Source: Oscillospiraceae bacterium (GTDB taxonomy: Bacteria; Bacillota; Clostridia; Oscillospirales; Ruminococcaceae). From it: 5,116 nt of DNA. Shown here piece by piece: positions 1-5,116 of the stretch (positions are counted from its first letter, which is position 1; each line of letters begins with the position of its first letter). The translations under genes were made by a program, and so were the position numbers. A model generated the notes under the pieces. The model was not told the origin of the DNA, made no database searches, and saw only the letters and a program-made list of their open reading frames with translations. The stretch is from positions 1 through 5,116 of the forward strand of contig JAEDJF010000099.1 in the NCBI GenBank assembly GCA_016296485.1, written 5' to 3'.

Positions 1-9
1 AATTGTAAA

Positions 10-1185
10 TTAGATATAGTCTTTTCTCGCCCTTGCGATTCGAAGAAGCGCCGCTTCAAGGGTCGCTTTTGGGCAGGCAATGTTGATTCTCTCGAATCCG
101 TTTCCGCCCTCGCCGAAGAGATAGCCCTCGTCCAGCGCCGCTTGAGCATGCTCAAGCATAAACTTCTCCTGCTCCTCCGTGCTCATTCCCCAGGCTCTGA
201 AATCCAGCCACATAAGATACGTGCCCTGGAGCCTGTGCACCCTTACCTCCGGAAGGTTTTCGGCGAAGAAATCCTCCACGAGCTTTCTGTTTTCGTCAAG
301 CACCGAAAGGAGCTCGTCGAGCCATTCCTCGCACTTGCTGTACGCAAGCTCACAGGCTTTGTAGCCGAAAATATTGAGGGAGAAATAGCCCCTTGCGGCG
401 GTCATTCTTTCGCGGTACTCCTCGTTTGGAATGAAAATATTCGACGTCTGGAGCCCCGCGAGGTTAAAGGTCTTGCTAGGCGCGGTGCAAATGGCGCAGT
501 TGTTGAGATATTTCTCCTCAAAGGTTCCGAGGGAGACGTGCTCAAATCCCGGCATAATGAGGTCGAAATGAATTTCGTCAGAAATTATGAAAACGTGGTT
601 TTCAAGGCATATCTCGCAGATTTTGAGAAGTTCGTCCCTTGTCCAGACTCTGCCGATGGGGTTGTGCGGGCTGCAAAGTATCATCAGCGTCACTTCTGGT
701 TTTGCTGCTTTCGCAGCAAAATCGTCAAAATCAATGCGGTATTCCGTCCCGTCAAGAATGAGCTCGGAGCCCACTACCTTTCTTCCGTTGGACTCGACGC
801 TGGAGTAGAAAGGATAATATACCGGCGTGAGCATGAGCACGGAGTCGGAAGGCTCGGTGAAGCGCATCACCATCTCTTTAAGGGCAGGCACGACGCCCGC
901 GGTGGTGACGAACCACTCCTTTTTGGGCGAAAAGCCGTGTCTTCGCTCCATCCAGGAAATGACGCTCTCAAAATATGCCTCCGTCGGTCCGGTGTAGCCG
1001 AGAACGGTGTTGTCTATGTATTCCTTGAGCCCCTCTTTTATCTCCGGCGCGTTCACGAATTCCATGTCCGCGACGGAAAGGGGGACGATTCCGTCCCCGG
1101 CGTTCGGAATACGCTCGTACATTGAATCCCATTTGTCCGAGCCGGTGCCGCGGCGGTTTACAACGGTTTCAAAATCGTATTTCAT
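10..1185 (-). CDS. patB: MalY/PatB-family PLP-dependent C-S lyase / aminotransferase
   Basis: This is a full-length (391 aa) fold-type I PLP enzyme of the class I/II aminotransferase superfamily, MalY/PatB branch. Members cleave the C-S bond of cystathionine, cysteine or cysteine conjugates, giving a thiol or sulfide, pyruvate and ammonia in the cytoplasm. Visible family marks are the N-terminal SVADMEF segment (37-43), the CSPHNPIG loop with N175, SDEIH with D203 for the PLP ring nitrogen, the SKTFNLAGLQ motif with Schiff-base K238, and R366 in FERINIAC for the substrate carboxylate. The ATG start is set by a GAGGA ribosome site about 6 bases upstream. It overlaps the upstream HD gene's stop by one base (TAATG), which suggests translational coupling. 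It is the last visible gene of the operon; only 9 bases follow its stop, so no terminator can be judged. Substrate is not determinable from sequence, and a plain aminotransferase role is the alternative. Confidence 0.93.
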   Translation of the reverse strand: MKYDFETVVNRRGTGSDKWDSMYERIPNAGDGIVPLSVADMEFVNAPEIKEGLKEYIDNTVLGYTGPTEAYFESVISWMERRHGFSPKKEWFVTTAGVVPALKEMVMRFTEPSDSVLMLTPVYYPFYSSVESNGRKVVGSELILDGTEYRIDFDDFAAKAAKPEVTLMILCSPHNPIGRVWTRDELLKICEICLENHVFIISDEIHFDLIMPGFEHVSLGTFEEKYLNNCAICTAPSKTFNLAGLQTSNIFIPNEEYRERMTAARGYFSLNIFGYKACELAYSKCEEWLDELLSVLDENRKLVEDFFAENLPEVRVHRLQGTYLMWLDFRAWGMSTEEQEKFMLEHAQAALDEGYLFGEGGNGFERINIACPKATLEAALLRIARARKDYI

Positions 1186-1763
1186 TATTCCTCAAGCCCT
1201 TCCATCTGCTCGTTTACGGAGCTTTCGCAGGATTTCATCGCCTCAAGGGTCTTTTCCAGAAGCTCCTCAAGGCTCCAGCCGAGGCGCTCCGCGCCGTCTT
1301 TAATTACGTCCCTTGAACAGCCTGCGGCGAACTTTTTGTCCTTGAATTTTTTCTTTACGCTGGAAACGTCCATATCCATAACGCTTTTCGACGGGCGCAT
1401 TTTTGCCGCCGCCCAGATAAGTCCGGTGAGCTCGTCCGCGGCAAAAAGCACCTTTTCCATCTGGTGTTCGGGCTCAACGTCGCTGCAAAGCCCGAACCCG
1501 TGGCTGCAAACGGCGTGGATAAATCTTTCGTCAAAGCCCGCTTCGCGAAGGAGCTCCTGCGCTTTTTGGCAGTGCTCCTCGGGCCACATCTCAAAGTCCA
1601 CGTCGTGCATAAGTCCGACGGTTGCCCAAAAATCGGCTTCATCGCCGAAGCCGAGCTCGTTTGCGTACCAGCGCATAACTCCCTCCACCGTGTAGGCGTG
1701 GCGAATGTGGAAGGGAACGGTGTTGTATTTTTTAAGGGTTTCAACGGCTTGCTGTCTGTCCAT
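1185..1763 (-). CDS. HD-domain predicted hydrolase (COG2316-like)
   Basis: This 192-aa soluble protein is an HD-superfamily predicted metal-dependent phosphohydrolase. The HD signature is visible in order: H22 (RHAYTVEGVMRWY), the H53-D54 pair (GLMHDVDFE), H88 (CSHGFG) and D110 (FAADELTGL). The following LTGLIWAAAKMRP stretch and the SVKKKFKDKKFAAG region (135-148), then a C-terminal helix pair, match the architecture I recall for the small standalone COG2316 HD family. No member of that family has a well-defined substrate known to me. There is no signal peptide, membrane segment or extra domain. The ATG is supported by a GGAGGA ribosome site at 1771-1776, seven bases upstream, which fills the 15-bp gap after the mrp stop. 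It sits between the Fe-S ATPase and the C-S lyase and is almost certainly co-transcribed with both. It could act on a nucleotide or another phosphorylated metabolite, but nothing in the sequence says which. Confidence 0.88.
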   Translation of the reverse strand: MDRQQAVETLKKYNTVPFHIRHAYTVEGVMRWYANELGFGDEADFWATVGLMHDVDFEMWPEEHCQKAQELLREAGFDERFIHAVCSHGFGLCSDVEPEHQMEKVLFAADELTGLIWAAAKMRPSKSVMDMDVSSVKKKFKDKKFAAGCSRDVIKDGAERLGWSLEELLEKTLEAMKSCESSVNEQMEGLEE

Positions 1764-1778
1764 TTTGACGTCCTCCGA

Positions 1779-2612
1779 TTATTTAAGTTTTTCGGCGAGC
1801 ATATCTGCAACCGGCGAAAGCCATTCGGCTTCGCAGCTTTCGATTTCGCCCTTGTCACATTTTTCGGCAATTTCGGGGTCAATGGGAATGTTTGCGGTGA
1901 TGGAAATGCCGTATTTCTTTGCAATTTCCTCAACGTGGCTGTCGCCGAAAAGGCGGTGCACCTTTCCGCAGTCAGGGCATTTGAAGCTGGACATATTCTC
2001 AACTATCGCAAGAACGGGAATATCCATCATTCCCGCCATTTTTACGGCTTTCTCAACTATCATTCCGACGAGCTCCTGCGGGGAAGTGACAACGATTATT
2101 CCGTCCACCGGAAGGGACTGGAAAACCGTGAGCGGAACGTCGCCGGTTCCCGGAGGCATATCGACGAACATGTAGTCAACGTCGTTCCAGATAACGTCCT
2201 CCCAGAACTGTTTGACCGTTCCGGCGATGACGGGTCCGCGCCAGACAACGGGCTCCGTGTCGTCCTCAAGAAGAAGGTTTACGGACATAAGCTCAACGCC
2301 GGTTTTGCTGTAAACCGGAAGAATTCCCGCGCTGCTGCCTTCGGCTTTTTCGGTGATGCCGAAGGTTTTCGGAATAGAGGGTCCGGTGACGTCCGCGTCG
2401 AGGACGGCGGTTTTAAAGCCCCGGCGCTGCATTACGGACGCAAGAAGGGAGGTGACGAGGGATTTTCCGACGCCGCCCTTTCCGCTGACAACGCCGATGA
2501 CGTGTTTAATATGAGAAAACTCGTTTTCGGGAACAAGGAAGCTTTCCGGCTCGCCCTGTCTCGAAGCGCAGTTTGCGCTGCAGTGTTCACAGTTGTGGTC
2601 GCATTCGCTCAT
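1779..2612 (-). CDS. mrp: Mrp/ApbC/NBP35-family Fe-S cluster carrier P-loop ATPase
   Basis: This is a complete 277-aa cytoplasmic ATPase of the Mrp/ApbC group (SIMIBI class), which as a homodimer binds and transfers [4Fe-4S] clusters to apoproteins. The deviant Walker A SGKGGVGK (43-50, with the signature lysine K45 and P-loop K50) is followed by a switch I region DADVTGPSIPKT (72-83). Walker B/switch II is VDMPPGTGD (150-158). The cluster-binding CxxC pair is C212/C215 in KCPDCG, preceded by the family motif VENMSSF. The N-terminus carries a Cys-rich patch, C4-x3-C8-x2-C11-x3-C15, recalling the extra N-terminal cluster of Nbp35, though its spacing is more compact. There is no N-terminal DUF59/MIP18 domain, unlike E. 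coli Mrp. The ATG has an AAGGAGA ribosome site at 2620-2626, seven bases away. It is the first gene of the three-gene operon, about 40 bases downstream of a strong promoter. Confidence 0.95.
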   Translation of the reverse strand: MSECDHNCEHCSANCASRQGEPESFLVPENEFSHIKHVIGVVSGKGGVGKSLVTSLLASVMQRRGFKTAVLDADVTGPSIPKTFGITEKAEGSSAGILPVYSKTGVELMSVNLLLEDDTEPVVWRGPVIAGTVKQFWEDVIWNDVDYMFVDMPPGTGDVPLTVFQSLPVDGIIVVTSPQELVGMIVEKAVKMAGMMDIPVLAIVENMSSFKCPDCGKVHRLFGDSHVEEIAKKYGISITANIPIDPEIAEKCDKGEIESCEAEWLSPVADMLAEKLK

Positions 2613-2658
2613 AATAATATCTCCTTGTAAATAATAATTATTTTTTCGCTATTTTTTA

Positions 2659-2687
2659 ATTATATCACTCCAAAGCGTAAATGTTAA
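2659..2687 (-). promoter_or_regulatory. Sigma-A type promoter of the mrp operon (extended -10)
   Basis: On the minus strand, a TTAACA -35 box (2682-2687) is followed by a 17-bp spacer and a perfect TATAAT -10 box (2659-2664). The bases just before the -10 are TGA, giving an extended -10 element (TGnTATAAT). Transcription would start near 2652, leaving an A/T-rich leader of about 40 bases before the mrp ATG. The leader contains the ribosome site and no obvious riboswitch or attenuator. Basis is direct match to the bacterial housekeeping consensus. Confidence 0.8.
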
Positions 2688-2712
2688 GACAAATTTTTTA
2701 AGATACCGGCGG

Positions 2713-2726
2713 TACACTTCCGTGTA
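2713..2726. promoter_or_regulatory. 14-bp palindrome, candidate operator
   Basis: TACAC-TTCC-GTGTA is a perfect 5-4-5 inverted repeat. It lies about 25 bp upstream of the -35 box of the mrp promoter. Its right half (TCCGTGT, 2719-2725) recurs in inverted orientation as ACACGGA at 2770-2776, overlapping the candidate plus-strand -35 box. It could be a regulator site shared by the divergent genes, or chance. The pattern is seen directly; the function is inference. Confidence 0.25.
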
Positions 2727-2766
2727 ATGGCGCGCTGCGCTTATTTGGAATAATAGCTGTAAATCT

Positions 2767-2795
2767 TTGACACGGAGCGTAAAATGCGCTTCAAT
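2767..2795 (+). promoter_or_regulatory. Candidate promoter of the PAP2 gene
   Basis: A consensus TTGACA -35 box (2767-2772) is followed, after 17 bp, by TTCAAT (2790-2795), a 4-of-6 match to the -10 consensus. The start would be near 2802, giving a leader of about 85 bases before the PAP2 ATG. It is the best plus-strand promoter candidate in the gap; the TACAAT at 2860-2865 has no matching -35 at the right distance. The right half-site ACACGGA (2770-2776) overlaps the -35. Confidence 0.45.
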
Positions 2796-2870
2796 GACAA
2801 TGATGAGCCGCTTTGGTCGATTGGCTTCAATCTGACGGGGCCTATGGCGGCGCAAAACGTACAATTTTGA
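2784..2870 (+). CDS. Possible 28-codon small ORF / leader upstream of PAP2 gene
   Basis: An ATG at 2784 is preceded by GGAG (2774-2777) six bases away and opens a 28-residue frame ending with TGA at 2868-2870, sixteen bases before the PAP2 start. The product would be hydrophilic to neutral (M R F N D N D E P L W S at its start) with no signal peptide or membrane segment. I do not recognise it. It conflicts with the promoter at 2767-2795, because that promoter would start transcription downstream of this ATG. A short frame with a fair ribosome site is easily produced by chance. Confidence 0.15.
   Translation: MRFNDNDEPLWSIGFNLTGPMAAQNVQF
2816..2836 (+). other. Small hairpin in PAP2 leader
   Basis: GTC-GATTG, a GCTT loop, then CAATC-T-GAC can pair as an 8-bp stem with a single bulged T (2833). 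There is no U-tract, so it is not a terminator. It would lie in the 5' leader if the promoter at 2767-2795 is used. An 8-base direct repeat, GCTTCAAT, occurs at 2788-2795 and again within this hairpin at 2824-2831. No known riboswitch motif is recognisable. Confidence 0.2.
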
Positions 2871-2886
2871 GTTTGGAGGAACCATC

Positions 2887-3721
2887 ATGGCGAAAAAAGA
2901 AAGACGAATCGTATTTGCCATAGGGCTTGCGATGCTTATGCTGTTCACTTTTACGGATTTGCAAATATCAATGGCGGTGGCGAAAAAGCCCCTTTGGGCA
3001 AGGGTGCTTGAGGTTGTGGGCGAAATTCCCTTCACAACGCTCACAATAGCGGCTTGCGCAATACTTTTCCGCTTCCGCACGAAGAAAAATCTTGCTCTCA
3101 ATATTCTCTGCGCAGTTGGTTCTGGCGTACTTTTTGCGCTGTTCAGCGTAATGGGCGGATTTATGACCTACAATTATCTCAGCGATAATTTGGGCGAAAT
3201 CTCGAAGCTCTGGATTCCTGCCGTTGCTCTTATTATGGCGGGCGTTGCGATTTGGATTGCCCAGGTGATCCCGGCGGAAAACCGCAGCAAGGCGCTTCGC
3301 TATGCGGCGGTGGTTCGTACTTGTAATTATCATAATGAACTCGCTCAAGACCGTCTGGGGAAGAATGCGCTTCCGCGAAATGACCGATCCGATAAACGAG
3401 TTCACCAGTTGGTATCAAATCGTTCCGAGGGGCGGTTTCAACAACATCTATGCCTCTTTCCCGTCCGGACATTCCATGAACTCCGCCGGCGTTATCCTCC
3501 TGATGTTGCTTCCGCCGATGATTCCCGCCCTCAAGGACAGGGAAAAGGCGCTGCATATCATCGTCTATGTCTGGTGCGCTGTGGTCGGAATAAGCCGTGT
3601 ATTTATGGGCGCTCATTTTGCGAGCGACGTTACGGTGGGTATTCTCCTGTCTCTTGCGATTTTTGAAGTGCTTCGCGCCGTTTTCTATAGGAAAGAAAAC
3701 AAAGCAAACACGAACAATTAA
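2887..3721 (+). pseudogene. PAP2-family membrane phosphatase, interrupted by a one-base frameshift
   Basis: Joining two frames restores a 277-aa integral membrane phosphatase of the type 2 phosphatidic acid phosphatase (PAP2) superfamily, which dephosphorylates lipid phosphates such as undecaprenyl pyrophosphate or phosphatidate. The first frame (2887-3315, 143 codons) holds about four membrane segments near residues 8-25, 44-62, 69-94 and 107-127. Removing one base near 3316 leads into the second frame (3317-3721, 134 codons plus stop). That frame carries all three catalytic motifs: K154-x6-R161 (KTVWGRMRF, with F where P is usual), P192-SGH195, and S236-R237-x5-H243-x3-D247. The ATG is fixed by TTGGAGGA at 2873-2880, six bases upstream. 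Unshifted, the first frame stays open to 3666 but yields an Arg-rich unrelated tail and no active site. A restart at ATG 3302 would lack the N-terminal helices. Sequencing error or genuine mutation are both possible; the motifs look undecayed, so any break is recent. Confidence 0.85.
3302..3320 (+). other. Frameshift site in the PAP2 gene
   Basis: The first frame reads A-A-V-V through 3315. Skipping a single base, most simply C3316, continues as V-L-V-I-I-I-M-N-S-L-K in the other frame and completes a hydrophobic helix. No homopolymer run, stop codon or slippery heptamer is present here, which argues against programmed frameshifting. Confidence 0.8.
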
Positions 3722-3733
3722 ATTCAATCGGTT

Positions 3734-3771
3734 TTCGGGTGCGGGTAACAATACACGCTCCCGAATTTTTT
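3734..3771 (+). terminator. Rho-independent terminator of the PAP2 gene
   Basis: TTCGGG-T-GCG (3734-3743) pairs with CGC-T-CCCGAA (3756-3765), giving a 9-bp stem with one T/T mismatch and a 12-base loop. Six T's follow directly (3766-3771). It begins 12 bases after the PAP2 stop codon, as expected for an intrinsic terminator. Confidence 0.75.
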
Positions 3772-3792
3772 GCGGTAACTTTGGAGCCGATG

Positions 3793-3834
3793 AAAAAACT
3801 CCCCGTGATTCTAATAAATCACGGGGAGTTTTTT
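3793..3834. terminator. Bidirectional terminator between convergent genes
   Basis: A perfect 18-bp inverted repeat (3793-3810 against 3817-3834) surrounds a 6-base loop. The core is CTCCCCGTGATT/AATCACGGGGAG, flanked by six A's on the left and six T's on the right. It therefore ends in a U-tract when read on either strand. It lies 9 bases past the stop of the minus-strand GH3 gene and backs up the first terminator of the plus-strand PAP2 gene. Confidence 0.93.
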
Positions 3835-3843
3835 AACTTTCAT

Positions 3844-5116
3844 TTATGGCTGGGCGTTGAGCTGAGCCAAGAGGGCGTCCAAATTGTCGCCGCCGAAATG
3901 CTCTGCGTCCATCATAGCAAGCTGGCGCAGGGGCATATCGCCGAGCATCGCCTCAAACATCGCCTCAAAATCTCCGCCGGCGAACATTGCTTTCATGCCT
4001 TGAGTGATTTGCTGAACGAGCGCGCTGCCGATGGGGCTGTCCTGAAGCTCGGAAAGGGTTGAGTTGCGAGTGTAGGGACGAGCCGGGCGCCAGGGCTCGA
4101 TGGGCTTCGCATAAAGTGCTCTAAACTGCTCTTCGGGCACGTCGAACCCGTTTTCCGGTGCATAGTAAACCGGAGCGCTGGCTTGATAATCCGGGATTTT
4201 GCCGACTTGCTCGCTGTGTATAGTTACCGGAGTGGAAAGGCGAAGGTCGCGGCTGGAGGAGCCGATTTCGATTTGGTATTCGCCGCTCTCAACGAACCAG
4301 TCGGACACATTTACGTTGTAGTAGGCAAAGGCGCGGCGGTCCAGCTCGAAGCAAACTTTTTTGCTCTCGCCGGGGTTAAGGAACACCTTTTCATAGGCGC
4401 GAAGTTCGCGCACAGGCTTGAAAGCGGAGCTTTTCGGAGGAGCGACGTATAGCTGTACTACTTCGGCACCGGCGCGGTCCGACTTGTTGGTGATAGTGAA
4501 AGTTGCAACGGCGGTTTCACCGTCGGCTTTTGCTTCAAGACCGGAATACTCAAATTCGGAATAGGAAAGTCCGTGTCCGAAAGGGTACTGTACGGCTTTG
4601 CCCGCTTTGTCATAATAGCGGTAGCCAACGTAGATGCTCTCACGATACTCCACGCTGCCGCCGTGACCGAAGTTGTCGCCGCAGGGGCAGTCCTCAAGTT
4701 TCAAGGGCCAGGTTTCAGCCAGTTTGCCGCAGGGGTTTGCGTCACCGAAAAGAAGGTCGCAGGCGGCTTCGCCGCCGTTTTGTCCTGCAAGATAGAGCAA
4801 AAGAATGCTGTCCACCTTGTCCCGCCAGGGAAGTACGATGGCGCTGCCGGTACTGACAACGGCGACAATGGGCTTGCCCGTAGCGGCAAGGGCGTCCATA
4901 AGGGCGTTTTGCGACGCGGGTATTTCAAGATGAACGCGGTCAAAGCCTTCGCTCTCGTAGCTGTCCGGAAGCCCGACGCAGGCGAATACCACGTCGACTT
5001 CTTCCGCCGCGCGGACGGCTTCATTTATAAGCGCTTCGTCCGGTTCAAAGATTTCCGCCTCATAGCCGGGGGCGTAAGTATAGGAAATTCCTCGGCGGTC
5101 AAGGGCGTCGCAAAGG
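3844..5116 (-). CDS. GH3-family beta-glucosidase, C-terminal part (5' end outside window)
   Basis: The frame is open to the right edge, so this is the last 423 residues of a longer protein (numbering starts at the first full codon, 5113-5115). A GTG at 4990-4992 lies mid-domain and is not a credible start, because homologous sequence (GISYTYAPGYEAEIFEP) continues upstream of it. The visible part is the GH3 C-terminal alpha/beta sandwich, with GLPDSYESEGFDR (48-60) carrying the likely acid/base E56. It continues with LAGQNGGEAACDLLFGDANP, GKLAETWP, YRYYD and PFGHGLSYSEFEYS. A fibronectin III-like domain follows at about 216-289. Last is an extension (311-423) with TRNSTLSEL and MPLRQLAMM, of a kind seen in Firmicutes GH3 enzymes. 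The nucleophile Asp lies in the N-terminal barrel, off the window. The family hydrolyses terminal beta-linked glucose or related sugars; exact substrate and cell location cannot be told. A bidirectional terminator follows the stop. Confidence 0.92.
   Translation of the reverse strand, partial: LCDALDRRGISYTYAPGYEAEIFEPDEALINEAVRAAEEVDVVFACVGLPDSYESEGFDRVHLEIPASQNALMDALAATGKPIVAVVSTGSAIVLPWRDKVDSILLLYLAGQNGGEAACDLLFGDANPCGKLAETWPLKLEDCPCGDNFGHGGSVEYRESIYVGYRYYDKAGKAVQYPFGHGLSYSEFEYSGLEAKADGETAVATFTITNKSDRAGAEVVQLYVAPPKSSAFKPVRELRAYEKVFLNPGESKKVCFELDRRAFAYYNVNVSDWFVESGEYQIEIGSSSRDLRLSTPVTIHSEQVGKIPDYQASAPVYYAPENGFDVPEEQFRALYAKPIEPWRPARPYTRNSTLSELQDSPIGSALVQQITQGMKAMFAGGDFEAMFEAMLGDMPLRQLAMMDAEHFGGDNLDALLAQLNAQP

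Noticed and set aside
142..1125. A 327-codon plus-strand open frame inside the C-S lyase gene
   Set aside because: It is antisense to a full-length PLP enzyme with all catalytic residues. The long openness is explained by the codon bias of the real gene.
1355..2002. A 215-codon minus-strand frame overlapping the mrp and HD genes
   Set aside because: It is the alternative frame of two real genes on the same strand; its composition (rich in T, R, K, P and S) matches a frameshifted reading and no family is recognisable.
1464..2630. A 388-codon open frame on the plus strand, antisense to mrp and part of the HD gene
   Set aside because: It is a mirror frame of two clearly identified genes. Its predicted protein shows no recognisable domain, and the minus-strand genes have perfect family motifs and ribosome sites.
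2613..2660. Riboswitch or attenuator in the mrp leader
   Set aside because: The leader is only about 40 bases, A/T-rich, and forms no stable stem apart from weak A/T pairing.
3302..3330. Programmed +1 ribosomal frameshift in the PAP2 gene
   Set aside because: No shift-prone codon, in-frame stop, slippery run or stimulatory Shine-Dalgarno-like element is visible at the junction, and PAP2 enzymes are not known to need frameshifting.
3316..3666. Continuation of the first PAP2 frame as a genuine C-terminal domain
   Set aside because: The tail is Arg/Gln-rich with no recognisable domain, while the overlapping frame encodes the missing PAP2 catalytic motifs in the correct order.
3739..4062. A 107-codon plus-strand frame running across the bidirectional terminator
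   Set aside because: It overlaps both terminator structures and is antisense to the GH3 C-terminus; no ribosome site or family match is seen.
4990..4992. GTG as the start codon of the GH3 protein
   Set aside because: The frame continues open upstream to the window edge with typical GH3 C-terminal domain sequence, so the true start lies outside the window.

Overview
The window looks like an ordinary chromosomal segment of a low-to-mid GC Gram-positive anaerobe, most likely a gut-type Clostridia (Oscillospirales/Ruminococcaceae-like). This is an inference from protein style: an Mrp ATPase with a short Cys-rich N-terminus, a COG2316-type HD protein, and a GH3 enzyme with the Firmicutes-type C-terminal extension. 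Strong AGGAGG-like ribosome sites and a sigma-A type promoter also fit. Base composition appears near 50% G+C by eye. There are no rRNA or tRNA genes, CRISPR arrays, IS elements or phage genes.

Layout. (1) Positions 10-2612, minus strand: a compact three-gene operon read right to left. Its order is the Mrp/ApbC Fe-S carrier ATPase, then an HD-domain predicted hydrolase, then a MalY/PatB-type PLP C-S lyase/aminotransferase. The gaps are 15 bp and a 1-bp TAATG overlap. A near-consensus extended -10 promoter sits just upstream at 2659-2687. (2) Positions 2613-2886: a divergent intergenic region with that promoter, a candidate plus-strand promoter, a 14-bp palindrome and a small hairpin. (3) Positions 2887-3721, plus strand: a PAP2-family membrane phosphatase whose reading frame is broken by a single-base shift near 3316. 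All three catalytic motifs are intact across the two frames. (4) Positions 3722-3843: two strong stem-loop terminators between convergent genes; the second is an 18-bp perfect stem that can serve both strands. (5) Positions 3844-5116, minus strand: the C-terminal 423 residues of a GH3 beta-glucosidase that runs off the right edge.

How the genes may work together. Mrp handles Fe-S clusters, and MalY/PatB enzymes break C-S bonds of cystathionine or cysteine conjugates. A sulfur/Fe-S theme for the operon is therefore possible but unproven, and the HD protein has no known substrate. The PAP2 and GH3 genes look unrelated to the operon. I see no convincing novel system. The points most worth checking are the PAP2 frameshift, the operon association of the uncharacterised HD protein, and the structure in the divergent intergenic region.
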